A stretch of DNA of 64,000 nt from Strix aluco (GCF_031877795.1 NC_133971.1:9339973-9403972); one strand, 5' to 3'. Counted from the first letter of the stretch, positions 40,101 through 49,300 are shown. Translations and numbers: made by a program. Notes: generated by a model not told the origin, from the letters alone.

Positions 40101-42392
40101 CAAGGTTTTAAAAGACCTGGGCTTCCCAAGTCACAAGGAACTTGACCTGAACCAAGAAAGGACGAAAAGCTCAGTGCCTCTGTGAAGGTCAAGCTGTTAA
40201 GTAGACCTCTACAGAACACCAACTGACATTGAGAAAGTAACTTTTTAAAAAGTAAATCCAGGCACGCATATAATCAGGAACAGAGGTACTACATTTGTTA
40301 CAAGAAAGGCTCAATACTTGCTGATGTACAAATTGGTTGTTCCCACACTCTTCAGCTGAATTTGCATCTTCAACCTAAGCGTGACTTAGAGCACCATCAA
40401 AAAAATAAGGCCAACATAGATAAACCCAATACTTTACGAATTCAGTGCTGTGGATTTCAAAGCATAGAAAAAAAAAAATAACATCCTAAAACCCCATAAA
40501 CTCCAGATTAAAAACCAAAAAAGTCACCTGATGATAATTATAAAAGAGACAATTAGGCTTTTCAAGGCAAAACTGCTGGGGGCAGGAATGGCTATTCATA
40601 AATAATGCTCTGGGTTAGAGGCTATTTATTAACTTTAGGACCACAGTAAAGCCATTAATAAAACAAGATCACAAAAAAAGCTTGAACTACTTTATGTTCT
40701 GAAGAGCTTAAGGAAACAAACAGCCCATATGTTTAAAAATATGTTTAAGTAATATGCATGAGATTTTTTGCTCATGAAAGACACCAGCCTGGAAGCTGAA
40801 GTCACCAATTTATGGCCAGAACAGGTGCAGACTTCTGACACGCTGCGTCCTTCCCCACAAACAGGGTTCACTTCTGACCTGAAAAAACTAATGCTAACCA
40901 CAGAAAGCTAAAAGTCACATTCGTGACCTTGTAAGTCCCTTGCCCTCCTATTAAGATTGGCACCATCAGCTGTGGTGATGATCTCAGGAACATAGATGCA
41001 CTCTTCCTTTGAGAATATCACCAAGACCTGGCAAATTCCTTCTACAGACTCGGAACAACATAGCCGACACAGGAAAAAAATTCTACTTTTCTAAAGAATG
41101 TTTATGGGACACAGACATCTTCAAAATCATCTCTACCTCTTACACAAAACCACCAGCTGGGAAATTCACAGGAGCTCAAAAATACTTTTGAATATTTTTC
41201 CTGGGAAAAACAGGAGGCAGAGATGGGAAATCTACCACTCGAAGGAAGCACATCTGAAATTATCTGTTCTGACTGGAACTCTGTGTACTTCTTGGAAACA
41301 TGGGAAGGGGAGATTCTAAGCACTATCTGCATGCAGGACAGAATTTGCTTATCTTTCTTGACTGTGGTTTCAGCGCTGCTGCACTGCTTTATGTCATGGA
41401 ACTTCACAAGAACATGATTTGATATAAATCTCAGGGCAGTTTTAAAAGCCTTTAAAATACCAATCTGGATACTACATCAAACCAAGTTCTTCCATCATTG
41501 CCTTTGATCCTGAAGAAAACATATAAACATAACAAAATAATATGAAAGTTATAGCCACCTCCTGAAGATCTGGCTCAAACTGCCACAGCTGCACTGATTC
41601 CAATGAAGTGAGGACATTTTATATCAGCTGGGGACTTGGCCTGACAAAGGTGAAGCACTCAGCAGCATGCCAAATTGAGTGCGTGTGCATTTAAGCTCAT
41701 TTTACTTACCACTAAAGCCTTCGTGCTTTGAAATATACGTCTGAAAAACAGTAGAGAGCTGTAATTCTTGCAGAAATGCAGACAATTAATTTCTCATCTG
41801 GCTGAGAAAGCACTACAAAAATAAGACCCAAACCTATATTCACTTAACTTTTCAGGAAGTTTCTGCTAACTTTTGACAGATCTTCATTAGTCAAAATACT
41901 ATCACTACCTATTTGGGAGACCTGAGATAGGTTCCTAACAGCAGAAACAAGCCACAGCCCAGTCTGAAACAACTGTTAAATGTTCAACTGCTCAGGCCAT
42001 AAGCTAAGATCCTTATTCCTGCACTAAGTATCATCTGACCCCTCACCACAACTGGTCAAATCTTTTTTACATGTCAAGAAAAGAGGAAGAGTCAACACAA
42101 GGAGAGAGTTATTTCAGATGACCCAGGCAGACAACTTCAGTGTTTGGGTTTTTTTGAAGAGTGAGAGCAGTCAGTGCTAAAAGTTAATATCATAACGATT
42201 TGTGTGGAATTCAGCTCCCTGGAGCAGGCTCCAAAGTCCATGAGCAGCCTTCCAAAATGCCACCGCGCCAGCTTTACTTACGCCTAGCCGTCTCTCTCCT
42301 TTGTTGGCAGCCTGTTGAATCTGTACTCTTTTCAGGGTCACATGGTAAACAGCTCCCTCTTCTACCTCTTCACCTCCGTCCTGAATTGTGCT
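1045..42392 (-). CDS. RGL1: RGL1, Ral guanine nucleotide exchange factor, partial gene (10 exons in window)
   Basis: Ral-GDS family exchange factor. Family members bind active Ras through a C-terminal RA domain and load GTP on RalA/RalB at membranes. Exons on the minus strand, 5' to 3': 42282-42392, 26836-27041, 18877-18954, 14983-15167, 11584-11708, 10658-10873, 6690-6793, 5457-5541, 2968-3057, 1045-1131. All have AG acceptors and GT donors. Phases chain without a break (0,2,2,1,0,0,2,0,0,0 at the ends), giving 429 codons without a stop. Recognisable blocks include [17 protein letters not shown], the REM segment [69 protein letters not shown] and [14 protein letters not shown]. As I recall it, this matches vertebrate RGL1 better than RALGDS, RGL2 or RGL3. 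The first coding exon, the end of the catalytic domain and the RA domain are not in the window or not found. The gene looks intact and functional. Confidence 0.95.
2968..3057 (-). CDS. RGL1: RGL1 exon: CDC25 domain insert
   Basis: A 90-bp exon of 30 codons, phase 0 at both ends. The acceptor is TTAACTCACAG and the donor GTGCGTTTGG. It encodes [20 protein letters not shown] followed by [10 protein letters not shown]. The basic, Gln-rich stretch is characteristic of RGL1 between the two halves of the catalytic domain. Confidence 0.93.
5457..5541 (-). CDS. RGL1: RGL1 exon: CDC25/RasGEF domain
   Basis: An 85-bp exon entering in phase 2 (one base completing Lys) and leaving in phase 0. The acceptor is TTTTCCTGTACAG and the donor GTGAGAATT. 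It encodes [20 protein letters not shown] followed by TSRELLMK. These match the FEEL-IFSD-NN--SRELL helix pair of Ral exchange factors. Confidence 0.94.
6690..6793 (-). CDS. RGL1: RGL1 exon: CDC25/RasGEF domain
   Basis: A 104-bp exon entering in phase 0 and leaving in phase 2. The acceptor is CCTTTCACAG and the donor GTAAGCATCC. It encodes [20 protein letters not shown] followed by [14 protein letters not shown]. The NFSSL-AI-SAL and I-RLKKTW pattern is a family signature of CDC25-type exchange factors. The end VCVSK differs from the usual AAVPK of the mammalian protein. Confidence 0.95.
6794..10657. other. RGL1 intron, non-coding
   Basis: About 3.9 kb between the 10658-10873 and 6690-6793 exons. 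It contains a possible old MIR fragment near 8010-8080 and a run of A at about 7905-7917. A slightly GC-richer patch at 9030-9120 has open frames on both strands and no recognisable product. Confidence 0.5.
8010..8080 (-). repeat. Possible MIR/CORE-SINE relic
   Basis: On the plus strand a short segment reads AAGTTCAAGATCACACGGCA. This resembles the MIR core box (AAGGTCACACAGC type) read in antisense. Only this core is recognisable, so the assignment is weak. Confidence 0.3.
10658..10873 (-). CDS. RGL1: RGL1 exon: core of the CDC25/RasGEF domain
   Basis: A 216-bp exon of 72 codons, phase 0 at both ends. The acceptor is TTCCCTCTAG and the donor GTAAAAC, which is a weaker donor. It encodes [50 protein letters not shown], then a basic run [10 protein letters not shown] and [12 protein letters not shown]. 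This segment carries the Ras-family-binding helices. The basic run replaces what I recall as a Gly-Gly-Lys-Glu type turn in mammals. Confidence 0.95.
11020..11062. repeat. Perfect 18-bp inverted repeat (hairpin) in RGL1 intron
   Basis: Arms at 11020-11037 and 11045-11062 are exact reverse complements (AGTATATACACTTTATAT and its complement) with a 7-base T-rich loop. The motif ATATACACTTT recurs just outside, near 11006-11016 and 11082-11093, so the patch also has a direct-repeat character. It lies between the exons at 10658-10873 and 11584-11708. It could be a miniature palindromic element or AT-rich slippage. Confidence 0.85.
11364..11391. repeat. Poly(A) tract
   Basis: An uninterrupted run of about 18 A follows TTAATT. 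No retroposed body or target duplication was recognised beside it, so it is reported only as a simple repeat. Confidence 0.7.
11584..11708 (-). CDS. RGL1: RGL1 exon: linker and start of the CDC25/RasGEF domain
   Basis: A 125-bp exon entering in phase 1 (completing Asn) and leaving in phase 0. The acceptor is TTCATCCTGGACAG and the donor GTATGTAG. It encodes an acidic linker containing [13 protein letters not shown], then [18 protein letters not shown]. The last part is the first helix of the catalytic domain, where the family has a conserved AEQLTYMDA-type motif. The linker differs most from the mammalian protein as I recall it, as expected for an unstructured hinge. Confidence 0.92.
11709..14982. 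other. RGL1 intron, non-coding
   Basis: About 3.3 kb between the exons at 14983-15167 and 11584-11708. No repeat family or RNA gene was recognised. Open frames at 12234-12518 and 12947-13321 lack splice context and homology. Confidence 0.45.
14983..15167 (-). CDS. RGL1: RGL1 exon: second half of REM domain
   Basis: A 185-bp exon entering in phase 2 and leaving in phase 1. The acceptor is ATTTGCTCTTAG and the donor GTAAGTTACC. It encodes [36 protein letters not shown] and [17 protein letters not shown]. This is the strongly conserved C-terminal half of the RasGEF-N module in RGL1. A CR1 repeat lies about 330 bp upstream, in the adjoining intron. Confidence 0.95.
15497..15975 (-). mobile_element. 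CR1 LINE 3' end (5'-truncated)
   Basis: Avian chicken-repeat-1 non-LTR retrotransposon. Read on the plus strand it is the reverse complement. It starts with the octamer tail (ATGATAGAATAGAAC), then the hallmark TTGGAAGGGACCTACAACGA and ATCATCTAGTCCGACTGCC. It continues with the GGGAAGCCTGTTCCAGGGTC region to about 15975. About 480 bp is kept, the usual 5'-truncated form. It sits in the RGL1 intron between exons 18877-18954 and 14983-15167, in the same orientation as RGL1. The open frame at 15594-16091 is its antisense and not a gene. Confidence 0.95.
15976..18876. other. RGL1 intron, non-coding
   Basis: Remainder of the intron beyond the CR1 element. It contains a T tract at about 16480-16493 and a single hAT-like terminus near 18110. 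No gene or RNA was recognised. Confidence 0.45.
18110..18130 (+). mobile_element. Possible hAT/Charlie-type terminal sequence
   Basis: CAGTGGTGGCCAAACTTTTT resembles the terminal inverted repeat of hAT (Charlie-like) DNA transposons (CAGTGGTTCTCAAACTTTTT type). Only this end was recognised and no matching opposite end was found nearby. It may be a degraded relic or chance. Confidence 0.35.
18877..18954 (-). CDS. RGL1: RGL1 exon: REM domain linker
   Basis: A short 78-bp exon entering and leaving in phase 2. The acceptor is CTCATTTTTCAG and the donor GTAAGTG. It encodes [20 protein letters not shown] followed by KTVLR, the acidic, Ser-rich loop between REM helices that is seen in RGL1. Joining it to the 26836-27041 and 14983-15167 exons keeps the frame open. 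Confidence 0.9.
20150..20230 (-). repeat. MIR/CORE-SINE relic
   Basis: The plus strand reads GTGGGGAAGCTGAGGCAGAG followed by CGAGATCAACGG. This is the antisense of the MIR segment with the pattern CAGTTTCCCCA plus the upstream CTTAACCTCTCTGTGCCT box. The match is clear over roughly 40 bases and blurred outside. Such relics are shared by amniotes and are not recent insertions. Confidence 0.5.
23436..23778 (+). mobile_element. ERVL-type solo LTR with intact 5-bp target duplication
   Basis: A 343-bp LTR starting TGTCCTGGTTTAGCCAGGAT and ending GGGGCTAAACCACCACA, with matched TG...CA ends. It is flanked by the perfect direct repeat AGAAT at 23431-23435 and 23779-23783; a 5-bp duplication is typical of ERVL integration. 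Inside are a T/G-rich (TTATTG)n-like stretch at about 23610-23650, an ATTAAA poly(A) signal at 23671-23676 and a GC-rich end. The ends and layout match the ERVL LTRs common in many birds. No internal viral genes remain, so it arose by LTR-LTR recombination. It lies in an RGL1 intron, antisense to the gene. Confidence 0.92.
26836..27041 (-). CDS. RGL1: RGL1 exon: start of RasGEF-N (REM) domain
   Basis: A 206-bp exon entering in phase 0 and leaving in phase 2. The acceptor is TTTGTAG and the donor GTAAGAG. It begins [19 protein letters not shown] and ends in the REM helices [20 protein letters not shown] and [12 protein letters not shown]. The REM domain packs against and stabilises the catalytic CDC25 domain in this family. 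Its last bases (AG) complete an Arg codon with the first base of the next exon. Confidence 0.95.
28670..28752. repeat. A/C-rich low-complexity tract
   Basis: Interrupted runs of A with CCC and CACA blocks. It gives rise to artefactual open frames on both strands (Lys/Asn-rich one way, Phe/Val-rich the other). Confidence 0.8.
31109..31126 (+). repeat. Run of 18 G
   Basis: An uninterrupted G homopolymer flanked by GACT and AATAATC. It is on the non-template side of RGL1 as C in the transcript. Long G runs are prone to length variation and to sequencing error. Confidence 0.9.
31485..32171 (-). other. Unassigned 228-codon open frame in RGL1 intron
   Basis: The longest intronic open frame that is not a repeat. 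It would start [11 protein letters not shown] and has a hydrophobic stretch ([20 protein letters not shown]) near codons 180-200. The opposite strand is open over nearly the same interval (31645-32178, 177 codons). The segment at 31740-32160 is somewhat richer in GC than its surroundings. I do not recognise a family, no start context or splice sites stand out, and it may be chance. It could also be an unannotated exon of RGL1 or a decayed insertion. Confidence 0.15.
33340..33445 (+). repeat. MIR1-type amniote SINE relic
   Basis: It reads CAGTTTTCCCAGCTATGGAA, then CCTCCTCTGTAGAGTACTTC, AGAGTCCGTAGATG and AAGTACTCTATAAAA. This follows the amniote MIR/CORE-SINE order: CAGTTTCCCCATCTGTAAAA, GTAAAGTGCTTTGAGATCTA, then GAAAAGCGCTATATAA. 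It is diverged and therefore old. Confidence 0.65.
37400..37550 (-). repeat. Old CR1-like 3' end relic
   Basis: The plus strand contains TTTTTAAGAGTCAGAAGGAG then CCACTGAGATCAGGAAGTCTAAGC. This resembles the antisense of old amniote CR1 tails, which run as CAGAAGGGACCATTATGATC followed by ATCTAGTCTGACCTCC. It is much more diverged than the CR1 at 15497-15975. Confidence 0.45.
37861..37925 (+). repeat. tRNA-like segment (SINE head or tRNA pseudogene)
   Basis: TGGCCCAGTGG at 37869-37879 fits the polymerase III A box (TRGCNNAGYNGG). About 32 bases later TGCTGGAGACCCA at 37911-37923 is a weakened B box (GGTTCGANNCC type). The middle (CACTGGCTGTAGCCCACAGG) looks like a damaged anticodon arm. The spacing is right for a tRNA, but arms do not pair well enough for a working gene. 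It is followed by an 11-bp inverted repeat. It is probably a tRNA-derived retroposon head; I could not name the family. Confidence 0.4.
37921..37988. repeat. 11-bp inverted repeat with 46-base spacer
   Basis: CCACGCAGCAC at 37921-37931 is the exact reverse complement of GTGCTGCGTGG at 37978-37988. Between them ACCCACTCC-like units are repeated. It lies directly after the tRNA-like segment. Confidence 0.8.
38335..38445 (-). repeat. MIR/CORE-SINE relic
   Basis: Read on the minus strand: AAGTCAGGAGTGCTGTGCCC, then GACTCGCCCTGGGGCTTGAA, then CTTAACTTCTGAGGGTTTAA and TTTTCTCACCTGT. This is the MIR order: GAGTCAGGACTCCTGGGTTC, core, CTTAACCTCTCTGGGCCTCA, GTTTTCTCATCTGT. Confidence 0.55.
38900..39215 (+). 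mobile_element. Degenerate CR1/L3-type LINE reverse transcriptase fragment
   Basis: The plus strand has CAACTAAATGTAGAGAAATG, decoding to the LINE motif QLNVEKC. Further on, ACTGCATAAAAGGTCTGATGAG then ACCACATGTAGAGTACCATA gives a (L)-RPHVEY motif like the C-terminal region of CR1-clade ORF2. Frames are broken between the two blocks. It is an old relic in a host intron and is not functional. Confidence 0.6.
39268..39372 (+). repeat. SINE 3' tail-like relic
   Basis: GGCTGTAAGTTCTTTTTAGT followed by TGTGCAGCATCTGTCACAAC resembles GACTGTAAGCTCTTTGGGGC then TACAGCGCCTAGCACAATGG, a common tail in old amniote SINE/LINE families. It lies just after the CR1-like fragment and may belong to the same old insertion. 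Confidence 0.45.
42282..42392 (-). CDS. RGL1: RGL1 exon: N-terminal segment (second coding exon by human order)
   Basis: A 111-bp exon of 37 codons, phase 0 at both ends. The acceptor is TTTTCCTGGCAG and the donor GTAAGT. It encodes [18 protein letters not shown] followed by [19 protein letters not shown]. This is the conserved stretch before the REM domain of RGL1. In the human protein I recall it follows a very short first coding exon ending in Met. No such exon was found to the right, so the start codon is unassigned. A CpG island begins about 440 bp upstream. Confidence 0.93.
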
Positions 42393-42829
42393 CTGCCAGG
42401 AAAAGGGGAAAGGAAAACAAAAAAGAGAGAGAAAAGAACATTTTCACTCCTCTGTAACCACAATCTATACCAGGTGCTGTGCTGCTTCACACAGAGCTGA
42501 GGGCAGAAGATGGGCTGCACAAAGTAAATACAACAATCCAAGCGATACAGGACACTTCTAGATTGAGGGAACACTGGAGATATTCTTGGCAAACTGTCCT
42601 TTCCTGTGGTATCAAGATACCCTGACTTTCCATTTAACTATTTTTTCTAGACTAGCACATATTTTAAATAGTTGTATAAAGTCTCTTCTAAGGAAATAGT
42701 TTGGTTTTGATTAGCAGTGTTCTCTTCCCTCTCCCTCCCCCTCCTCCCTTTCCTAAAGCAATTAATCTCTTTGGCCTTTCATTTATGGAAGGAATTGCAC
42801 TTTTTAAAAAACTGTAGAATTACTTAGGC

Positions 42830-43390
42830 AGGCAGCCTTTAAACGCCATGCGGCCCCTCGGCTCCGAGGGACGGGAGGTGGGAGGGCGGGCGGCCGCGCC
42901 AGGCCCCGCCTCGACCTCGGCCTCGGCCCCGCTGAGGGGCTTCCTGTTTACCGCCGGCTGAGAAGGGACGGTGGGTTCAGCCGCCCCTGCCCGGCCCCCC
43001 CGCTGGGGTTGTCGTGGTTCTGCTCTGCCCTCGCCCACCGGGCAGTTCAGGGGGCTCAGACAGGAGCAGAGCAAGGGCCTTTCTCCTCCTCCTCCTCCTC
43101 CTGCCCACCCCAGGCAGGCCGTGCCAGGGCAGGCAGCCCCCGCCATGCTGGCTGGGGGGCAGCCGGGGCCCCCCGCGGCTCTCTGCACCCCTGGGACCGT
43201 CAGCAGAAAACCTCCTCCCCCTGCCAGGGAGATGCAAGAGCAGGGACAGGGGATGTGCAGACGTGCGGCAGCAGATAAGAAACCCAAGAAAACCAGGGGA
43301 GCCATGAGGAGCGGAGACGGGGGCTGTGCAGGTCGAGATGTGGAGGGGCACGGGGCGGAGCTCCTGCTCTGGGGAGATAAGGTTTAGGGT
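42830..43390. promoter_or_regulatory. CpG island upstream of RGL1 exon; candidate alternative promoter
   Basis: GC-rich and dense in CpG, unlike the AT-rich surroundings. It contains GCGGCCGC, CCCCGCC/GGGCGG boxes and a (CTC)n tract at about 43084-43102. It starts about 440 bp upstream of the RGL1 exon 42282-42392 in the minus direction. A pyrimidine-rich run at 42720-42760 lies between them. Open frames on both strands here are GC-composition artefacts. A possible non-coding first exon could end at GTAAAC or GTAATT donors on the minus strand, but none gives a clear start codon in frame. Confidence 0.6.
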
Positions 43391-46300
43391 GATGGGAAAC
43401 AGGAGGCATGGGGAAAGTATTCCTACCCGTTGGACCTGTACAGCTGGCACTGGGAAACAAACCTTGACTTCTCACCTGTCTCACCTCAAGAGAATGACTC
43501 TTCCTATTGAAGAAGAAAAGTTTCTCATACTGATTCTGTAACCCATAGATTATCACATTTCCCACCTACCTCTTTACATAGACTAAACCCACAATGTCCT
43601 TAATTTTCATCTGTGGGAGCCCCTTGCTCACACACAAGCCTGTCTGAACCGTGACCATCCTCTTATACAAGCACTAGCTGCAGACATCAGCATGCTAACA
43701 CGAGGATCTCAAACCACCTTAAAAACACTGACTTAAGTTGCCTGTTGAGCTGTCTCTAGTTACCTGGTGTTTTGGACTTACAAAGGAAAGCAGAGGAGTC
43801 GAATGCACAAATTACTGTGCAAGTCAATGAAAGCAGTAAGACTTGAACCAGAAAGTTCAGACCTCCTGAACCTCCGCACTGACAGCCAGTATATTAACGT
43901 ATTTATACACAAGTGTTACTACCAATTATCTCAGGAGCAGTGCTGGTTCAGAGAGACTATTATCACTTGCAGCTGTTAACATGAGGAAGCATATGAAAGC
44001 AAGGAACGTTATTTTAAGCTATGAAACCAAGATTGCATTGTGTTGTCACGGTTGAACTGATCTGATTATTTGCCAGGCTGTGCATTTACTTTATTTGTGT
44101 AACACTGAAGTGATCCAGAATATGCTGAGGCAGATACAAGCTTTATTCATCTGACCAAAACGTATTGTAGAATACATATCAAAGTCTAGATTTTCCAAAG
44201 TCCCTTGGCTTCTCTTGTAAACCCCCACAGAGCATTTTGAATGCTTTAGATTTTGCAAACCAGTTTTCCACATCGTAATTTTTAGGTGCAAAAAACGGAA
44301 TCTGCATTGAATTCATGTAGCTGGCCCAGCAGGTGTGCAAGCAGTTTCAGAACAAATTGCTATTGAAAGGACAAACATACGAAAGTGGATATCCAGCTAC
44401 AAGGAATGTAACACCAAAGCCAAATAATTCTTTTGTACTGAAATAAAAGCTTTATCGTGATATGACGTTCTGCTGCCGCAGTAAGTGCACTTGTGCCGCT
44501 ACCATTACTTTGGATGGCAGTCACCAAAAAAATGACAATTATTTCTAACTATTTCTTCAAACAGAAGAAAATGGCAGTGAATTAGTACAGTGGGGAGGAG
44601 CACATTTAGCTTCTGCTGAATCACACATTTCAGACTGGATCCTTAGGGAACGCCTTATGGAGAGACAGGCTCAGGACTTTTCATTCCAGGCAGGGCACAA
44701 GCCCTCTCGTGGATGATGTTTCTGAAGCCTCTTGGTCACTGACAAGTGACAGAGAGAAGCTCTGTCAGGAAGGAGTGCCAGATGAACTCATCCAGTTTAG
44801 CAAGCAACGAAAAGCTACCCTTTTTATTAATTACATTTGCCATTAGTCCTGCTGAGAGTTAGGCTATTTTCCAGATAATTTTTAGTGAGATGTGGTGCCT
44901 AGCCTTTGTAACATTACACACAAATACAGCTTTCTAAAAGAAAAAAAAATCAAAATCACAGTGAAAGGTTACAGGAGGGACAGTAATCAGGAGTACGATT
45001 CTGTAGTATATTAAACTGCATCGTACTTCTGTAACAGTATTTTGAATTTACACGTTGTCTTTCACCCTAACAGACTGCAAGGACTGCACAAACAAGATAC
45101 TGTATAAACTGCACCCCGGGCGTGTGGTCACACCTGGGCTGCTGAACAAGAACCTGCAACACGCACAGTGGCACGCAGGGCGGTAAGGGGAGGCAGAAAC
45201 TTTGGCCAAGGTGATGAGGTCTATATGGCAGCAGATACACGTATTTTACAAGAACAAAGAGCTACCTACGCTCTTCCAGATCTGAAGTGGAGCTTTCAAC
45301 AGTCTAAATCACACACATGCTAATCTTTACCCCTAGATCTCAGCTCTGCCAACATGCACCTGAGATGGCAAATTGTTGTTATCTGGGTTTTGCCAGCATC
45401 ATCCCCCCTCTGCTGTCATGGGTGCTAAATGCACTTGTGAAGGCAGATTTACTTCAGAGGCAGCTATTTCCCAGCTCAAGAGATTTCTGAGGGAGCCTTG
45501 AAGATGATACATTTACAATGGGATATTTGGTTCCGTACTGTCGTCAGTCAGCTGGTCCGGGAGGGAAGTATCAGGATTAGCCTGAAGGAAAAAACTCATT
45601 GTCTGTGCTGAGAGTTACTGCTCTTTAAGGATGAGGCAAAAAAAACCCAACCCAATATTAAATAGTCTGTGTTTTGTAGAAACCTTCAGTATTCACTTGA
45701 TTGAAATCCTAATCTAGTTATTTTGTTTACTTATCCCTTAAATTAGTTTACATGATTAAGCTTCTAGAAACTGTTTCCATTAACTAGTTTAGCTGCAAGA
45801 GGAAAACTGCAAGATGGCCAGGACAATACACAGGGCAACCTAGCCTGAAAATTAATTTCATCTTTCTTTAGCCCCTAACTAGTATGCTAGTTCAGAAAAG
45901 CACGTAAGCAGTAGCTTTACTTTAGCATGAGCTTAAAACATTCACATCAAAGAAACTAAATTATTAAGATTCTTTGATGAACTGGAGCCTAGACCCTGAA
46001 ATCAAAATGAGTTGCAGGTTCAAACCTCCATGGGACTGAGTCTTCTCCCCACAAGAATTACATCAAACATTGCATTGCCAAGAGCCCAGCAATCACGTTT
46101 GCAACACATTTTCAGTGAAAAACTGTTTATCCAAATCCTGTGCCGATTCTAATATTTGCAGTTTTCTAGTTCCTTGGAAGTCTGGATTCTATTGATAACT
46201 GTCTCACTTGGGAAAGGGAGAGTTGTAGGTTGGGGTGGTTTGTTCATTAAAGCAGCTGACAGGGGATGGGATAGTGTTTTCCAACAGAGTGTGCCTTTCT

Positions 46301-49300
46301 TATGCCACAAGTATTTGCTTGCTTTCCAGCTAAACAAAGAGGTCAATTTAAATATACTACCTCTTTCAACAGACCTTGTCCATATTGATATCATCAGATC
46401 TCATAGCTACAACAATGTTGTTACATGGAATACAAGAAATTTCTCTCAGACTGGTAGAATCTTTCAAAGTGAATGAAACATACTGTCCTGACTCCAAATT
46501 TAACAGAAGGACCCATTTTGACTCCAACTCCTGTCATTAACTTTTACCAAAACATGCAGGTCTGTGTATGTATACATCACATGTATGTGTTTATTTGATC
46601 TTTCAGAGAGAAAGGATTATGCTCAGTCCAGGCTCCTAAAAATCTGACTTATAGCCAAATACTGATTATTTAATACTGAAAAGGAGGAAGAGCATATGTA
46701 ACATTTAACTTCCATTTAGTTGCATTCTAAGACCATTATGTAGTGTTCAACCCCTTATTTGAGACCAAGAGACAGGATCAGAATGCACAGGAAAACATTA
46801 ATCAGAGCCTGCTTTGTCTTCATCTGAAAGATGTTCTGTAAAGATTTCAAGGACCCAAAACAGCATGAAAAAGAATTAGAACAGTCTGCAACTCGGTTTA
46901 GTAGAACTGCTGCTTTGCTCTTTTAACAGACTTTAATCATGACATCGATCTACACCAATGAACCACACTCCTGGTTAACGTTGTGTTAAATATTTGGTTC
47001 TTTCCAAATCGTGTTCACATGCAATAGCTACATTCCTGCCATAATCAAGCTCTGTGCCTGCCCTTTCTACTGAATCAGAATTGTTCCTCTAATACATCTG
47101 AGCATGTATTCCCTCCACCTTGCAACAAGAAAGAAATACAAATCCACTTGTGAATGCAACCTTACACTTCCCACAGTGAAATGTTATCTAAGAAAATACT
47201 TTGAGGTCTGGAAAGTTCTCAAACTGCATATCATTGACCACTTAAGCCCAACGAGAACTTGCTGACTGTCCACGGAGAAATAAGTTAGTCACAGAGTGAT
47301 GATTTTTCCTTGTTTTCAGCTGTTGCTACAGCTGGCATGCAGACACTTTCATGAGAAGACAAAGCAAAAGACCTACAAACCAGCTGGAAATGAAGAACTG
47401 CCAGTCTTACTGCCTCTGCTAGGGGCCTAGCAGAAGGAGAAGAGGAAACAGAAGCCAGAGATACCCAAATAAGGCAAATATTTGGGACAGCAAAGGAAAA
47501 GGACAAAGTAACCAGGTGATGTAAGAATCGTCCCAGACAGCTTCGCTACCAGAGAAAGGCATCGAGCAGCCTAAAAGGAAAGAAGCCAGGTACCAGAGAG
47601 CTGCATGCAAATGAGCCTTACTGGGAAAGGATGCTCAGTGGGAGATAAGAGAAACACACAACTGCCTCCTTATTTTTTTTCCAAAAAAGGGAGAACACTC
47701 CTTGCATTACAAAAACCATAAGTTAGGCCATGGTTTCAAGACGTTCCTTTCAATGGCAGTGCCAGCTCAAGCAGTTTCCACTGTCTGGTGCTTGATTGTG
47801 CCAGGGGCTAGAACTGTTTGCATGTTGGAAATGCCAGACATTTCGTGGTAACCCTGCCTTTGCCTTAAACGGTTTTACAATATTACATATTTTTCTTTTT
47901 TTTTCTGTTTTGGCGTTTCTGTAGGGCACTACCTATACATGTGCAACTGTTAACTGGAAGAGAGGATTCCACGAGACAGTCTGTCTGTTCATCCTGTAGA
48001 AAATATGAGAATCTATCATATAGAATAAAGCCTGTCCAAAGAGACACCCCTGCAATGGATGAGGCATTAGAAGTGCATGCTTACAAAAGGAAATAAATGC
48101 TGTCTCATTAATTATTATTTGTCTGGTTTCTTTATAACCACATTTAGTTCTTGCTTTATGGCATATGCCATCAATTTGATAACTAACAGGTGCTGCAGAC
48201 TACAGTTCTTGAGATTGAAACTATTAAAAAAAAATCACACACAGATAAGCCACAAAAGCTGCAGAATGCGGACTATAGAAAGGCAAACACGTATCAGTTT
48301 TATATTGTGTTTTACTGACTGTGGACTCTGGCCTGTAGCTTGGCTGCAGAGAGCTCTTTGCCACAGTTACTGTATGAAAATCACCTGGTAGTACTCCTTT
48401 ACATTGTGCACACCTGAGTTCCTGCTTTCCACTCAGTTACACAGTTAGTTTGTCAGAGAGTGCTTTAGACCTGCTTAACATTCAGCGTGCTGCAATCTCA
48501 CCTACACTGAAGGTCCTTTACAGCACAAAGCGCCTCACAGGCACACACCTCATGCAGTCATTTCCATCAGCACAGGGGCAATACTTTTACATGCTGCGTG
48601 CTGATGTAGAGGGTAACCGAGGGGAGCCAGGTCCTCCATGTTCCTCATTTGGAAATAAATTAACTTGGATATTTATATTCTTTAAATGAATGAGTGCCCT
48701 GTCACTGCATGTCAGCCAGTAAGAAAAATTGTTGGGATCAAAAATTAAATTTGAATTTCAAACCACTAACTAACCAAAGCACAAGAAAGGTTACATTACA
48801 CACTGCATGTCTGATCTTCCACTGTCTGCAACCTTTGCAATCCTTATTCCTGTGCAAAAAGGGAAAAGCCATGCTCCCCGCTCACTCTGAACAGCGTTGA
48901 AAGATGTGACAATGCCGTAGCAGCTCAGTAAAGAACCAGATACACAAGTTCATCATAATCTGTCTTCGCTGACACCAGAACTAAATAGATGCCTTCAAGT
49001 AAGTGGAAGCATTAACCAGCTTCACTGTAAAATGCCAGAGGAAATGCAACAGAGCTCCCATACATAAAACTAAATTAATGATTCATAAGGCTGCATAATT
49101 AACAATGCTAATTCAAAAAATTATGTAGTTAAGGAAGCACATCCAGCCTTCCCTTGACCTCTCATTTCACATGTGATTGCAATTAGATAGGCATGCACTG
49201 TTTCCCAAACTGTGCAGTCCACGGGGATACGGCATGCTTTTGTATAATCTCAGATCTAGGTGGCATATCTCCTTCAGGAACAGCAAGTCCTTAGCCTTCC

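Larger units (their letters stand above)
27042..42281. other. Largest RGL1 intron in the window (about 15.2 kb)
   Basis: Non-coding interval between the exons at 42282-42392 and 26836-27041. It holds an A/C-rich patch at 28670-28750, an 18-G run at 31109-31126, MIR-type relics near 33340 and 38335, CR1 relics near 37400 and 38900, and a tRNA-like segment near 37860. A 228-codon minus-strand open frame at 31485-32171 is listed separately. No APOBEC4-like gene, which I recall sitting within human RGL1, was recognised here. Confidence 0.5.

Noticed and set aside
42820..43450. Several overlapping Pro/Gly/Ala-rich open frames
   Set aside because: CpG-island base composition removes stop codons in all frames. 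None shows a domain or joins in phase to the RGL1 exon at 42392.
46005..46045. B-box-like GGTTCAAACCTCC, possible tRNA or SINE
   Set aside because: No A box at the right distance and no cloverleaf arms.
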